The notes: generated from the letters alone by a model not told the origin. Counted from the stretch's first letter, positions 46,166-56,893 are shown. The stretch: 64,000 nucleotides of DNA from Eleusine coracana subsp. coracana (GCA_032690845.1 CM064429.1:14354569-14418568), one strand, 5' to 3'. Numbers and translations are program-made.

Positions 46166-47405
46166 ATGGACGGTCCTAAGTCAAACAAACCCTCTAATTA
46201 CACCGATGATCTAGAAAGACTCTTTCACAAGAAGAGAACAGCGGAGAAGAGAAGCAAGTCACTTGGAGATTTAGCTGGAGAAGCAGTCCGCGCAACATCT
46301 CGAGTATTATTCACAGTAGAAGACCTAGTTCAAGAGCAAGAAGAAGAGGAGATGGCAGAGGTAGCTATGGTTAATCGTCTCAAGCCACAATTGACTAGTA
46401 TTGTCAAGATAGATTTCCAAGAAGCTCACGATCAACTTCTGTATCAATTGAAGAGATATATTAGAATAGTGGCGCAACAACCGTTCACAGGCTCAGAAGA
46501 TCCCAATCATCACTTGCAACACTTCCTTGAGGTTTGCAGTACATTCAAGATAGCGGGATTGACAGGAGATCAAGCACATGTGCGGCTGTTCTCCTTCTCT
46601 CTAGTTGGACGCCCCAAGCAATGGTATAATGGATTGGAAAACACTATAAAAACGGTGTGTAACACGTTAGCAGCTGAATTCTTGGCCAAATACTTCCCTT
46701 CTGTTGTTGAGAAGTTCTACACAGGATTGAATCTTCTATCACGTCAACACTTGGACGCCTCAGCTGCAGGATCATTCAACCCCCACCGAAGCTAATAATT
46801 TGATCAAGTTGCTAGTTGAAAATCAATCATGGGATGGTGAGAGAAGCTCAAGGAATTTGCAACCTTCAAAAGGAGTAACGAAGAGTGTGATTGAGAAGAC
46901 TCAGGAAGAATGGATTATAGATCGCCTCGATGCTATTCAAAGGAGGTTGGACAATAATCTTCATATCCCTAAGGAAGAGACACTCAAGCTGGCGGAATCA
47001 CGCTCAACATGTAGTGAGTGTGGAGAATTTGGTCATGTGCAGAAAGATTGCCCTGAAGAGATGAAGATGCTAGAATACATGAAGAATAGTGGATGGAAGC
47101 CCAAATATCAGCAACAAAGGAGTTCTTTCTCTCCTAGTTCATCCATGAAAAATTCTATTCCACTTCGTCTCCAATGTCATGAGTTCTTCCAAGCTCAAGA
47201 GAAGATCAACAAGGATAATCAAGCTAAATTCAAGGAGATTGATCATGTTCTTGAGGGAATTAATGACAAGGGGATAGAAATTAGGAGCTCCAATGAGCAG
47301 ATTTTGAAGCATACCAAGATTATGGAGCAACAGATGAGACAGCTATCGCAAGCCATTCAAGGAAATAAAGGGGCTATTCCTGGCAATACGATGTCTACAG
47401 AGTAG
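46166..47405 (+). pseudogene. Gypsy gag (Athila/Tat type), frameshifted
   Basis: Starts MDGPKSNKPSNYTDD at 46166. The capsid core has DPNHHLQHFLEVCSTFKI, LFSFSLVGRPKQWYNGL and FLAKYFPS, the retrotrans_gag pattern. The frame ends at 46795 by a shift in a C-run, and the next frame picks up at 46800 with NQSWDGE. A zinc knuckle CSECGEFGHVQKDC (C-x2-C-x4-H-x4-C) follows at about 47011-47052. A TAG at 47403 closes this part; the protease is in the same frame downstream. Confidence 0.8.
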
Positions 47406-47591
47406 TTGAAGGCAATAGCTACATGGTCAGAAAAACAAACAGAAGATCCAGAGCACTCTGCGGGAGCAAGGAAGCCCCGCGCCAATCGGCGCACACCCAG
47501 CGCCGATCGGCGCGACGATTCTGTCGGCGCCGATCGGCTCCCTGAAAGCGCCGATTGACGAAAGGAGGATGATGACCTCTCTGGTCTGAAA
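47406..47591 (+). repeat. Four palindromes in the gag-protease linker
   Basis: Two pairs with centres at 47485.5/47506.5 and 47533.5/47554.5. In the gag-pro frame intact copies read as Ala-Asp-Arg. The last copy is changed so that the frame meets TGA at 47556. The linker is otherwise non-conserved. Confidence 0.75.
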
Positions 47592-48308
47592 ATGGGCGTG
47601 GAGACAGAAGAGCATGGCCCTGCCACATTCCTGGATATTCAACTACTAACGAAGACAGAAAGAGCACGGCAACACGACGAGCAGTTTGCAAGGTTCGTCG
47701 ATATTATGAAGAAGCTTTACATCAATGTCCCTTTTATTGATGTTATCCAAGTTCCCATCTATGCCAAGTACATTAAGGACATGATGCAAAACAAGAAGTC
47801 TCTAGTTTCCGAGGAGGTTGTGAAGGTCACTAAGGAGCTAATGGCGGCAATCAATGATGTTGCACTAGAAAAGAAACCCGACCCTGGATCACCAAGCATC
47901 AAATACATGATTGGACCAAGGATATTTGATAGGTGCTTGTGCGATCTTGGAGCAAGTGTAAGTGTTATGCCCCATCATATATTCACAAATCTCAATTTAC
48001 CTGAGTTAGAGCCTACGGGTATGTGTTTGGAGTTAGCCGATCAATCGGTACGCTTCCCTGGTGGAATTGCTGAGGATGTGCCTGTTCAAATTGAAGATCA
48101 CATCGTCCCTGTTGATTTTATTGTGCTTGATATGGATAAGAGGATGAGGACCCTGTTGATCTTAGGCAGACCCTTCTTGAGGACAGCAAAGGCAAGTATT
48201 GTTGTTGGGAGTGGTGAGATAAGCTTCGATATAAGTGGGACTCCCTACTCTTTCAAGTTTCACCCAAAGGGAGAAGAGTGTCGTGCTATTGATAAAGTGA
48301 AGAGATAA
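47592..48308 (+). pseudogene. Gypsy retropepsin (aspartic protease) domain
   Basis: An open frame of 238 codons, in frame with the gag segment that starts at 46800. VPFIDVIQVPIYAKYIKDM is the typical Athila/Tat stretch before the protease. The active site is CDLGASVSVMP (about 47941-47973), with Leu where many retropepsins have Ser or Thr, as is normal in this lineage. The flap-like ELADQSVRFPGGIAEDVPVQ and ILGRPFLRTAKASI complete the domain. The frame ends at 48308 where reverse transcriptase would be expected to follow. Confidence 0.8.
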
Positions 48309-50533
48309 AAGACACCGTGGCAACGTGGCATCGAAAGTAATTGGAGGGGATGTATGGATAGGTCGTCCAAGCTATATGAACTATGGAGATAAGATAACCT
48401 TGTAGTGTCGCGGCCTCACCCCGCACCGCAACATTAAGGATTGATTGTTTGTGGTTAGGTAAAGCTCTTTGACCTCTAAATAACTAGAGCGCTCTTGGGA
48501 GGCAACCCAATGATCGGGGGATTTAAAGTTATTTAGTGCTTATGGGAGGGCAACCTATTTCATTTAGTTAATTAGTGCTGGCCGGGAGGGCAAACCGGTG
48601 TTTTTAACTTGCTTGATTCTGATAAAAACAATCTCCTAAATAAAAAATAAAAAAATATAGAAAAATGTGTGCTTAATTCTTGTGTGCTCTTGTTTTATCT
48701 GTTTATTCATGCAAAACTATGTATATACATACTATAGACTAACAATGCAGGAATACAAAAAAAAAGACCTAAAATAGGAAAGAACAGAGCTTGCGCCGAT
48801 CGGCGCACTTCTACGCCGGTCGGCGCAGTATTGCCTAAGTCAGGACAGAAGACCGACGACGCCCAGAATTGAAGGGGTGCTAAAAATCAACCAGCACAGT
48901 AATTTTCAAAGATGGAGCTATTTTCAAGGATGAAGAGCAACATCTAGCGAAGAAGCGAGGGGCCAGAAGCAAAAATGGACGTCGCGCCGATCGGTGCGAG
49001 TCAGCGCCGATCGATGCGGTCACCAGATGAGCCCCGCTACATATGCCAATACTACAGGAACATTGGAAAAAGTGGAAATTAGGTGAAAGAGATGAACAAG
49101 AGGCATCAGGATCAGCATCGGACCAAAAGACGAGGTGCAAGGAACTTGCACCGTTCGGCGCCCTACTTCACTGATCGGCACAGGTACCCATGCGGTTCCC
49201 AAATAGACGACAAAGGCGACAGACATTGATTTTGAGGAACAGGTATGATTATTATGCAGGTGTGCAGTTCAGAGGAGACACGGAATTGACGAAAATCTGA
49301 AAATGAGACGACGCGCCGATCAGCGTGGGCCCGTGCCGATTGGCGCAGTCAACAAGACATCGGGATTCTGATGAGTACATCCAACTAAGATGAAAGTTCA
49401 TGTGCATCACCTGAATTTACAGGTAAGATCGTTTCTAATGTTTTTATTATGTGGTTTTGAGAATAGATTGCCACCTAATGAATTAATTGTTGTTAGAAAC
49501 TATGGAGATGATGATGATATAGCTGGGGAGGTGATGGGAGATGTGATGGGCCAGCAAGGACGTCCAAGCCAAGGTGGAGGTCCAATCAAAACTGACTTCG
49601 AGTCTGTTTCGGAGTCCAGGACCAGTCTGCACTAAAACGGACGCCCATGACGCATACGGATTCAGATTTGGACGTTCTATATATGCCTGGAAAGATAACG
49701 AAAAGAACTTTCTAACCCAAGCAGTCCCATGTCAAAATTCATCCCGAGCCGTCGGCAATCGCCGAAACAAATCGACTTCCAGAATCTATCCTGGTGCTGC
49801 GACACCGTAATTGGTCTTTGGGCCATGTATCGAGTTGAGCCCACTTAGGGCTGCGTCCAGGGGGTCTTGCACGACCCTAGGGTCCTCATATACAACTGCC
49901 ACCTCTTCATTAGGGTTTGGGTTTTGCTTAGATTATTCTGTTCATAACAGTTTCGCCATCATATCGGTTTGTGAGACCCCAACTTATGAGATTCTTCATA
50001 TACTTGCAAATTTGATTGCATTCTTCTTTGTTCTTGCTTGTGTTCTTGATTTGCAGGCAACGATAAGCCTTCTCGGCGAGGTCAATCATTCTTGGACGGT
50101 TGATAACCATAGGATATGTTGTGCTGCGATTGCGGGGTTCAGAACGTGTCGTTCGGAAGCCGGATCGATTTGTGTATTGCCTCCGCCTTAATCAAGATTA
50201 TCAGAACCTATCGGAAGATCAGGAACCCTTGTCCACATCAGATTCCATGCTGTTCCCCTGCCAACCAACATGATGTGCCAGGAAGCGACAGAAAGGATGG
50301 GAATCAAGCACCAGAGTGATCAGAGCATTCAAAATTTGAATTGTGCCGATCGGCGCACTGCCGTGCCGATCAGCACGCTCTCAAATTTTGAAATTTTACA
50401 GTGGTTCCTTCTCCTAGAAGTTTCGCACACTATAAAAGGGAGGTCAGACGCCCCCAGTTCAGCACATCATCCCGGTAATCTCTCCACCTTTCTCACTACC
50501 CACGATCTCGCACACGTTCCGCAATTTTCGCAG
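48309..50533 (+). other. Spacer replacing pol, with palindrome pairs
   Basis: No reverse transcriptase or integrase motif in any frame. Five palindrome pairs have centres 48799.5/48819.5, 48990.5/49010.5, 49154.5/49174.5, 49319.5/49339.5 and 50349.5/50369.5. Short direct repeats such as GCTTATGGGAGGGCAACC and GGGAGGCAACC occur near 48500-48600, the kind of post-protease repeat seen in Tat/Athila spacers. The last ~180 bases before 50534 look like an upstream region for the second gene (CTATAAAAGGGAGG near 50431 is TATA-like). Confidence 0.55.
50431..50444 (+). promoter_or_regulatory. TATA-like box before the second Gypsy gene
   Basis: CTATAAAAGGGAGG about 95 bases before the ATG at 50534, preceded by a palindrome pair (centres 50349.5 and 50369.5). 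This layout copies that of the LTR, where palindromes also lie upstream of a TATA box. It suggests the second gene may have its own promoter. Confidence 0.45.
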
Positions 50534-52109
50534 ATGGATCGTCTCCGCTCCTCCGTCGGCAAGTTGAGCAAGAGGCTGTGCCGGGGAAGCAGTTCTGGCG
50601 GTACTGGTGTGTCGAGCGGTGACTCCTCGGCGAGGGGTGGCTCCGACGCTCGTGATGACATGTCGGTAGGAGGTGCATCCACAAGCTCGGCGGCGGCGAC
50701 ATACGAGATCCACGCCCGACACCTCCGGCGCGTCCCTTCCAACGGGGCGTGCTACGAGGAGCCAAACGGCGGCAAGCTGTGGGGTTCCCACATCACCACC
50801 GCCGCCGGCATTCATGTCGCGCACGGTGGAGGAGGGCTTCACCCTCCTGAGCGCGGAGGAACAGCAGCACTACCTCGCGGTGAGGGGAAGGTTCGTCCCC
50901 AACTTCGACTTGGACGAGACCTTCCTCACCTCGATCGGCCTGTGGGAGGACATAAGGAGGATGCTAGACAACCTCGGTTGGGTGGATTTCCACCTCCTCC
51001 CCATGGACTATAACCTCGACGTCATCACCGAGGTTGCCTCTACAATGAGACTTGGCAACGTCGAAGACGGCAGTGAGGCCGTCAACTTCCGCGTCCACGA
51101 CATCAGCTACACGGTGACCATGGAGGCGGCGGCTCAAGCCTTCGGCTTCGATGTCAACGCCGATGTCGCCGGCATCTTGGAACGTGGGGAGTTGGACTCC
51201 TTTTGGAGGAGGCTCTCGTTCGTAGAAGAGATGAAGAGCGGCAACATTCACAACCTGACCATTCAAGTCTTCCATCGGTGGTTGGCGGCGCGCATAGGCG
51301 ACAAGGTCGACTCCAGCAACGTCACCGAAACGGACTTGCGGTGGCTCTTCAACGCCATCGTGTGTCCGTCTCATTGCAACCCCATGTCGGTGATGGTGCG
51401 GGGTTGGCTCGACAAGAGGGGCAAGGCAAGCAAGAAGTTGGCCTTTGGGGCCTATCTTCAACGCCTAGCAGCCCTCGTCTACGACGGCGACGGACCGGAA
51501 GGGCGCAATGACAAGTGGGAGTGCGCGACGGAGATCGGTGAGAATATGACTCATGGCAATATTGTCACGGGAAGTGTTCGCATCGGCTTCCATGTCGGTG
51601 GCACCAACGTTAAGCTGCCGTGTGCGGAGCTAGGACTTTTCCTCCCTTGCAAGCTGGAGGGAGGAAATTGGCTTGAGGAAGGTCTCCTGGAGGGGGGCCG
51701 AGTTCTCAAGGACCGCCGTGGGCGGGTTCGACAGTCGGACACATCTACAGCAGCCGGTGGCGAGTGGGACTCCTAGGGGTCACACCAGGAGCCTCAGCAG
51801 TACCAGTCAGGGTGGAGCGACGCAGCGGGCGGTTCACGGCCCTCTGCGCCGATCGGCGCATCCTACTTTAGCGCGGGCATCGACTACAAGTACCAAGGGC
51901 GTGTACCAGTGGTGCCTCCTGTGCCCGGTGCAGACTTTTTCATGCCCATGCAGGGGTACCTCGATAACAACATGCACTACATCGAGAGCGTGGAGGAAGC
52001 CACGTCTCAATGGAGGGACAACCACGATGCGATGGTGGAGGAGTTCGAGCGACTCAAGGCGCGGTGCTATGGCTTCGATCAGCCACCGCCTCCACTTTCG
52101 GATGACTAG
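50534..52109 (+). pseudogene. ATHILA-domain protein of the Gypsy element, broken
   Basis: Starts MDRLRSSVGKLSKRLCRGSS at 50534. The frame shifts near 50808 and continues with VEEGFTLLSAEEQQHYLAVR, a W-E-D-I-R-R-M-L-D-N-L-G-W helix region and VTMEAAAQAFGF. A TAG at 51774 interrupts it; the same frame then runs to 52109, ending in DDFxxPPPPLSDD-like acidic/proline residues and an alpha-helical SVEEATSQWRDNHDAMVEEF. The layout resembles the ATHILA ORF-1 type domain of plant Gypsy elements, of unknown function. One palindrome (centre 51852.5) lies in frame and reads APIGA. Confidence 0.65.
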
Positions 52110-52239
52110 AGTGCCTAGGAGTTGGCACGTATATCGGTTTCCCGGTTTGCATTTTCTTTTATCTTTTGCAATCTTTTTCTTTATTTGCTTATGTGTGTGT
52201 GAGCAGGTTGAGAAATCATGTATCGGGTGTGTTTACTTT

Positions 52240-52378
52240 CATGCAACTGTGTTAGTAGTAGTTTTATTTCCATGCAAGTGTGTTAGTAGTAATTTTATTT
52301 TCATGCAAGTGTGTTAGTAGTAATTTTATTTTCATGCAAGTGTGTTAGTAGTAGTTTTATTTTCATGCAAGTGTGTGC
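52240..52378 (+). repeat. 31-bp tandem repeat
   Basis: Four and a half copies of a 31-bp unit starting CATGCAAGTGTGTTAGTAGT, with starts at 52240, 52271, 52302, 52333 and 52364. Copies differ at one or two bases. It lies just after the second coding region, in what would be its 3' UTR. Confidence 0.9.
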
Positions 52379-53627
52379 AAAAATCATCACCATGTATTCG
52401 AGTTTCAATCTTAATATAATGGTGGCGGTTATGCTCTTTTAGGAGAATTGAATTATTTATTCTTTCTTGAAGATCAAATAATATTGAGCATTGAATAAAA
52501 TTTCGAACTTACACTTAATGATTATTCGGCAAATATGTCTTATGTGGAGCAATTTTGAGTACCCATGTGCTTCATTTGTGTTGTCCAGTTTGTGATGATA
52601 ACTTAGTACCAATCTTTTCATAAATAAATTTTCATGTTGTGAACTTTGGAATTTATTGTTTTCAAGATCCTTACCTACCAATGCCATATTTTGAGCAATA
52701 CTCATGAACCTTTGATATGTAGATAAACATTAAATTGATGGTTGAGTTCGGTTAGGATTTAATTTTTTTTGGTATGAACTTTACTAAGATGGCTATTCTT
52801 TGTGTATCTTTTTCTAGCCTTGAATTACTCATGCAAAAATTCAATTCCGCTGAGTATACTACAATAAACCCAAAACATCTTGTTGAGTATCATTCCTTGA
52901 CCACATCCTATATTTCTGGCTATATTTAATTCCTGAATAAATATTGAAGCCAGACAAATCAAATACCAGAGTTTTTTTTAAATTTTAAGTGTGGAGGGAT
53001 GGTATATGACATGCTTATTCTCGAAATTCATTCTAATATAGCCATGAATCATTCCAACCATGTGCAATCATCCAAGATCAAATTTTTGCTATGCACATGT
53101 CCACATATCCAAAGTGTGAGTCCTTTCTTAAATTTTTCTTTCTTAATGGCCATCTTGATAAGTTTCTATAATTCTAACAAAGAATAATCTCCTAGCTTTA
53201 CAATATATTATTGATTTATATTTGCAATCCTTAAATTACCTAACCTAGCTACTCATATAAGCCTTACACTAATATTATTTGATCATTATGATGTATAATA
53301 TAGGTTGAATGATTTGAAAGATGAGTTGTTGCCTTGGATTATTTGGAAGATAGATTCTCTTTGTTCACAACATTCTTTTAAGTGATTTTCAGGTGTGGAA
53401 AAGTTATAATTTATGAGTTGGACATGATCTTTTGCTTTCGGGAGAACTTTAAGCTTTATTCCCATATTTGATCTATTTTGCTGAATACCAATATGAAATA
53501 CACCATAATAGAACAATGCTCAACATTTGCTGATTTGAGATATCTTTTATGATAGAAAGAGTATGTTTTTTGATTTTTCTTTCTTTTAATTTACTCAGGA
53601 CGAGCAAAGGTTTAAGTGTGTGGGAAC
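52379..53627 (+). other. AT-rich 3' region of the Gypsy element and polypurine tract
   Basis: No coding sequence is visible. It ends with ACGAGCAAAGGTTTAAGTGT followed by GTGGGAAC (to 53627), the polypurine tract region characteristic of Tat/Athila elements, next to the 3' LTR. Confidence 0.65.
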
Positions 53628-55177
53628 TGTTGGCACTTCCCAGGTGCCCCTTTATTATGTAAATATTACTCCAATTAGAGCATAATTGATACTAATTTAG
53701 GCCATTTACCTGTGATATTGTCTATATATTTGTATATGCATTGTTTTGGAGCTTTATTGCAGAAACAGGTAAAATTGGTGATTAATGCGATGATGGAGAG
53801 GACAGGAGTCCAGAACCGACGAAAAGCACTAAAGAAGCCCAGTGCGCCAATCGGCTCAGTCCATGAGCCGATCGGCGCAGGGGTGTTTTGGCCCACAGAA
53901 GTGACCGAGGCCCATTCAACATGTTTATGGAAGTTTATCTGCGCAAGACACTTGAAGATATTTGTCTAGAAGATTTATGGAACTTCAAGAAGATTTATGG
54001 AACTTCAAGATCTCAACGTGCAGTACAAGACTTTATCTCGAAGGAAAAGGCCCACATGGCAGCTGTGGAAGACAGAGGAACCGACTCGGAGAAGAAACCA
54101 GAGAAGACACGGCTTGCGTCGATCGGCGCAACTGCCTTATTTGCTAGAAACCGAGTTCTTTATGAGTAGAACCCCTATAAATACTCATGAACCCTGGCCG
54201 TAGAGAGAGGAGGCGACAGAGGGACACCAAATCCGTGAGTTAGAGCCACCGGGGCTTGCCCCGTTAGAATAGGTCTCTAGTTGAGTTTCAAGAACCATTG
54301 GAGTTAAGAGTTGATCCGTCAAGGTAGGCCATCTCGACGGGGATGAATCTTACTCTATGTATCTCAAGGATGATTGAATATGTTGATGATGGTTTTGGTG
54401 ATTTGTCTATCTTGATTCTATAATCATCCATGTGCTTATTCCAATTGCTTAGTTCTAGGCTAAGTAAGTAGATATTATCTTGATCGTGGTGATTAGGATA
54501 GTATTCGGACATTATATTGATTATGGTTGCTTGATGATACTAGTAGTGTGGTTTAGCGGTGACAGCACTAAGCCTGCGCAGCACTATTGGATAGTTGAGT
54601 AGGGTAAGATACTCGCGCGATTAAGGGTTTCCTCTCGGTAGCGATAAATTGGGAGCCGCTCGGAAAGTAGGGTGGTCTTATTCATTATAGGTTTTCATTG
54701 ATCTATGTAATTACCCATTATGATGCTATTCAATTAGACTTTCTGGTTACGATATCCCTAGTAGATATCTGGTTACTCACTTAATAGCATAGGCTTACAA
54801 GATCTGGCGCACTTTGGCTTAGATTCACCAGTGTGCCGATCGGCTCAATTCTTGCGCCGATCGACGCAACCACAGATTTACAAGATCTGGCGCACTTTGG
54901 CTTAGTTTCATCAGTGTGCCGATCGGCTCGACTCCTGCGTCGATCGGCGCAACTACAGATAACTGTCTGGCGCACCTTTACGATGGCCAGTCTCCCCCTC
55001 ATGCAACATGATTTCGACAGTAGCCTTGACTAGATCTTTTACTGTTAACTTTGTTTAATTATCCCTAAGGTCCCAGTGGATTCGATAAACCTTGAAATAC
55101 TCAATTCAAGGGAAAAGTGCTACAATCGTACACCGTCCTCTTGCGGTATATAAGTGGGTGCGTAGATACGACCAACA
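53628..55177 (+). repeat. Athila-like Gypsy 3' LTR
   Basis: Matches the 5' LTR with a few percent differences by eye. It has pairs at 53850.5/53871.5, 54839.5/54860.5 and 54922.5/54943.5. At 54122.5 there is a single palindrome where the 5' LTR has a pair: exactly one repeat unit (about 20 bases) is missing. Confidence 0.9.
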
Positions 55178-55182
55178 GAGTG

Positions 55183-56893
55183 AAGAGGTTGTTTCTTGGC
55201 CTAAATGTGTGTTTCTTTGCTATGGAACCGGCAGCCAACCGTTGGGGATAAAGGGGAGTATATATAGGAAGTTTTCAAAAACTAGTCGTTATGTTCTGTC
55301 AGTGGCCGTCTTAGTCCGGCCACGGGGACCGTCCTAGTCCGGACCAACACAAAACAGAACAAATATTATCGTTGTTAGTCCTCAATCATGTTAGTCCGGG
55401 TAATCCCGTCTTAGTGTGGCTGACCCCAAAATCCGTCCTAGTCCAGGTCAGGCGAAAACAGAAGCAAAATGGTTCTGGACCAGCCTGAGCCGTCCTAGTC
55501 CGGCTGGACCCGTCTAAGTCCGGGACTTCTCAGAAAAAATGGCATAACTTTTGCTCCCGAAGTCCGATATAGGTGATCTTGGGCTCTATGGAAAGATAAT
55601 TCAGAGGGCTATCAATCCTCACTAATAACAAGCCCTAAATGTGCCCAAAGAAATGTTAAACGCTCACAAAAGTTTGTTAGATCATTTTGAGCACCGAGAC
55701 ATAAGCAAACTATCAACGTTGCATCCCTCTTGATAGTACGACATTCCTATACTCAAAGATAAATAGAAAACTATGCCAATAGGAACACCTTGATGTCATA
55801 ATATTTCCTCATCTTGAGGGTTGCCAACGCATAAGCATTTCACCATTTGAACATTTAGTTGTTCATCAACTATCGATAAGCATATATGTCCAACATCATT
55901 ATACCTTTGCTTTGAGCATGTCCACTTGAGATTTTAGATTTGATGTTCATCAACTCATAAAGTATGACCGCAATCTTTCCTTTTGCTTAAGCACATCCAC
56001 ATGATATTTTGGGCTTGCTGTTCATCAACTCATGAAGTGTATGTGACCACTTCCATTTGTTCATACCACTTGACGTTCTTCAACATGTGAAATTCAATCA
56101 TTGCTCTTACTCTCAATTTCACTTGATGTGAGTAAACCCATGAATACCATCTTCTTGCATTTCATATTTCAACCATTCTTCATATGAGTGATGTAGATAA
56201 TCCATAGCTTCACATAGTCTTGCATGGTTCATCACGTTAAGCCTACACTTGCTCTTTACCATTGCCTTTGGTTCTTCGGCGCCAAGCCTCTTGCTTGCCC
56301 TTCACCCTTGCACATGGTCCATCGCAGCCAAGTCTTGCTCAACCTTCACCACCTTTCCATGTAATGCTACTTTGTATCCATCATGATCAATATGCTCACT
56401 ATCATTTTCAATAATCAAGTTGATATATTCCTTTTCTCAAGTGTCTTGATTTTCTTCTTGTCTTAATAGTTACTTAGCTTCAAGTTATTGGCCAATAATC
56501 TCTACTTTAATTATTGACACATCACCATGTTGACACCATCAACTATTGATATTCAATCATCTTCTATGATGTGTTTCTAGCTTCCACCATAAGTGTTGAT
56601 TATGTCTACCGATGCCTTCATCAACACATTGATCACTATTATCCTTTATCAAGCATCTTCATCAAATAAGTTATTGAGTCAACCACATTATCATCATTCT
56701 ATAAGCTTATTTATGTTGATTCTCAACACTTGTCATAAACTGTTTGATGTCATAGTTTGATCTTCTTGCTTGATACCGAAACATAACCTATCATGCAAAC
56801 TCACAAACTCATATAAGAGGTTAGTTCCAACAACCATTGTCATCTATCATTAAAACTCATCATTAATCCAAGGCTAGAGAGCTAGATATTTCA
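55183..56893 (-). repeat. SIRE-like 5' LTR, distal part
   Basis: Continuation of the LTR interrupted at 44463, collinear with about 36067-37777. It holds CTAG-centred palindromic sites with centres at 55312.5, 55335.5, 55376.5, 55392.5, 55412.5, 55439.5, 55496.5 and 55516.5. It ends in TTTCA at 56893. Confidence 0.85.

Larger units (their letters stand above)
44464..55177 (+). mobile_element. Athila-like Gypsy element without RT/integrase (innermost level)
   Basis: 10.7 kb, flanked by perfect GAGTG duplications (44459-44463 and 55178-55182). LTRs are 44464-46032 and 53628-55177. Inside: a tRNA-Asp-like primer site, gag, zinc knuckle, aspartic protease, then no reverse transcriptase, RNase H or integrase. 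In their place are about 2.2 kb of spacer and a second coding region with an ATHILA-type domain, then a 1.5-kb spacer with a polypurine tract. The two LTRs are close in sequence, so it is the youngest of the three nested insertions, as nesting requires. It carries many paired palindromes (see findings). Confidence 0.85.
35309..56893 (-). mobile_element. SIRE/Maximus-like Copia element, gag only (middle level)
   Basis: Reads on the minus strand: 5' LTR (56893-55183 plus 44463-43705), primer site, gag, a long non-coding interior, polypurine tract, 3' LTR (37777-35309). The flanking duplication is CTATT (35304-35308) and CTATC (56894-56898), one mismatch. The gag with several zinc knuckles and a Met-tRNA primer site places it with SIRE/Maximus Copia elements. 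No protease, integrase, reverse transcriptase or RNase H is visible, so it would depend on enzymes from elsewhere. Its 5' LTR was split by the Gypsy element at 44464-55177. Confidence 0.8.

Noticed and set aside
50459..51461. Minus-strand frames over the ATHILA-domain gene
   Set aside because: Shadow frames of a GC-rich coding region; none shows a domain.
44678..54951. CRISPR-like array from regularly repeated palindromes
   Set aside because: Plant nuclear DNA, pairs are dispersed over 10 kb, no uniform repeat-spacer ladder and no cas genes. The regularity is within pairs only.
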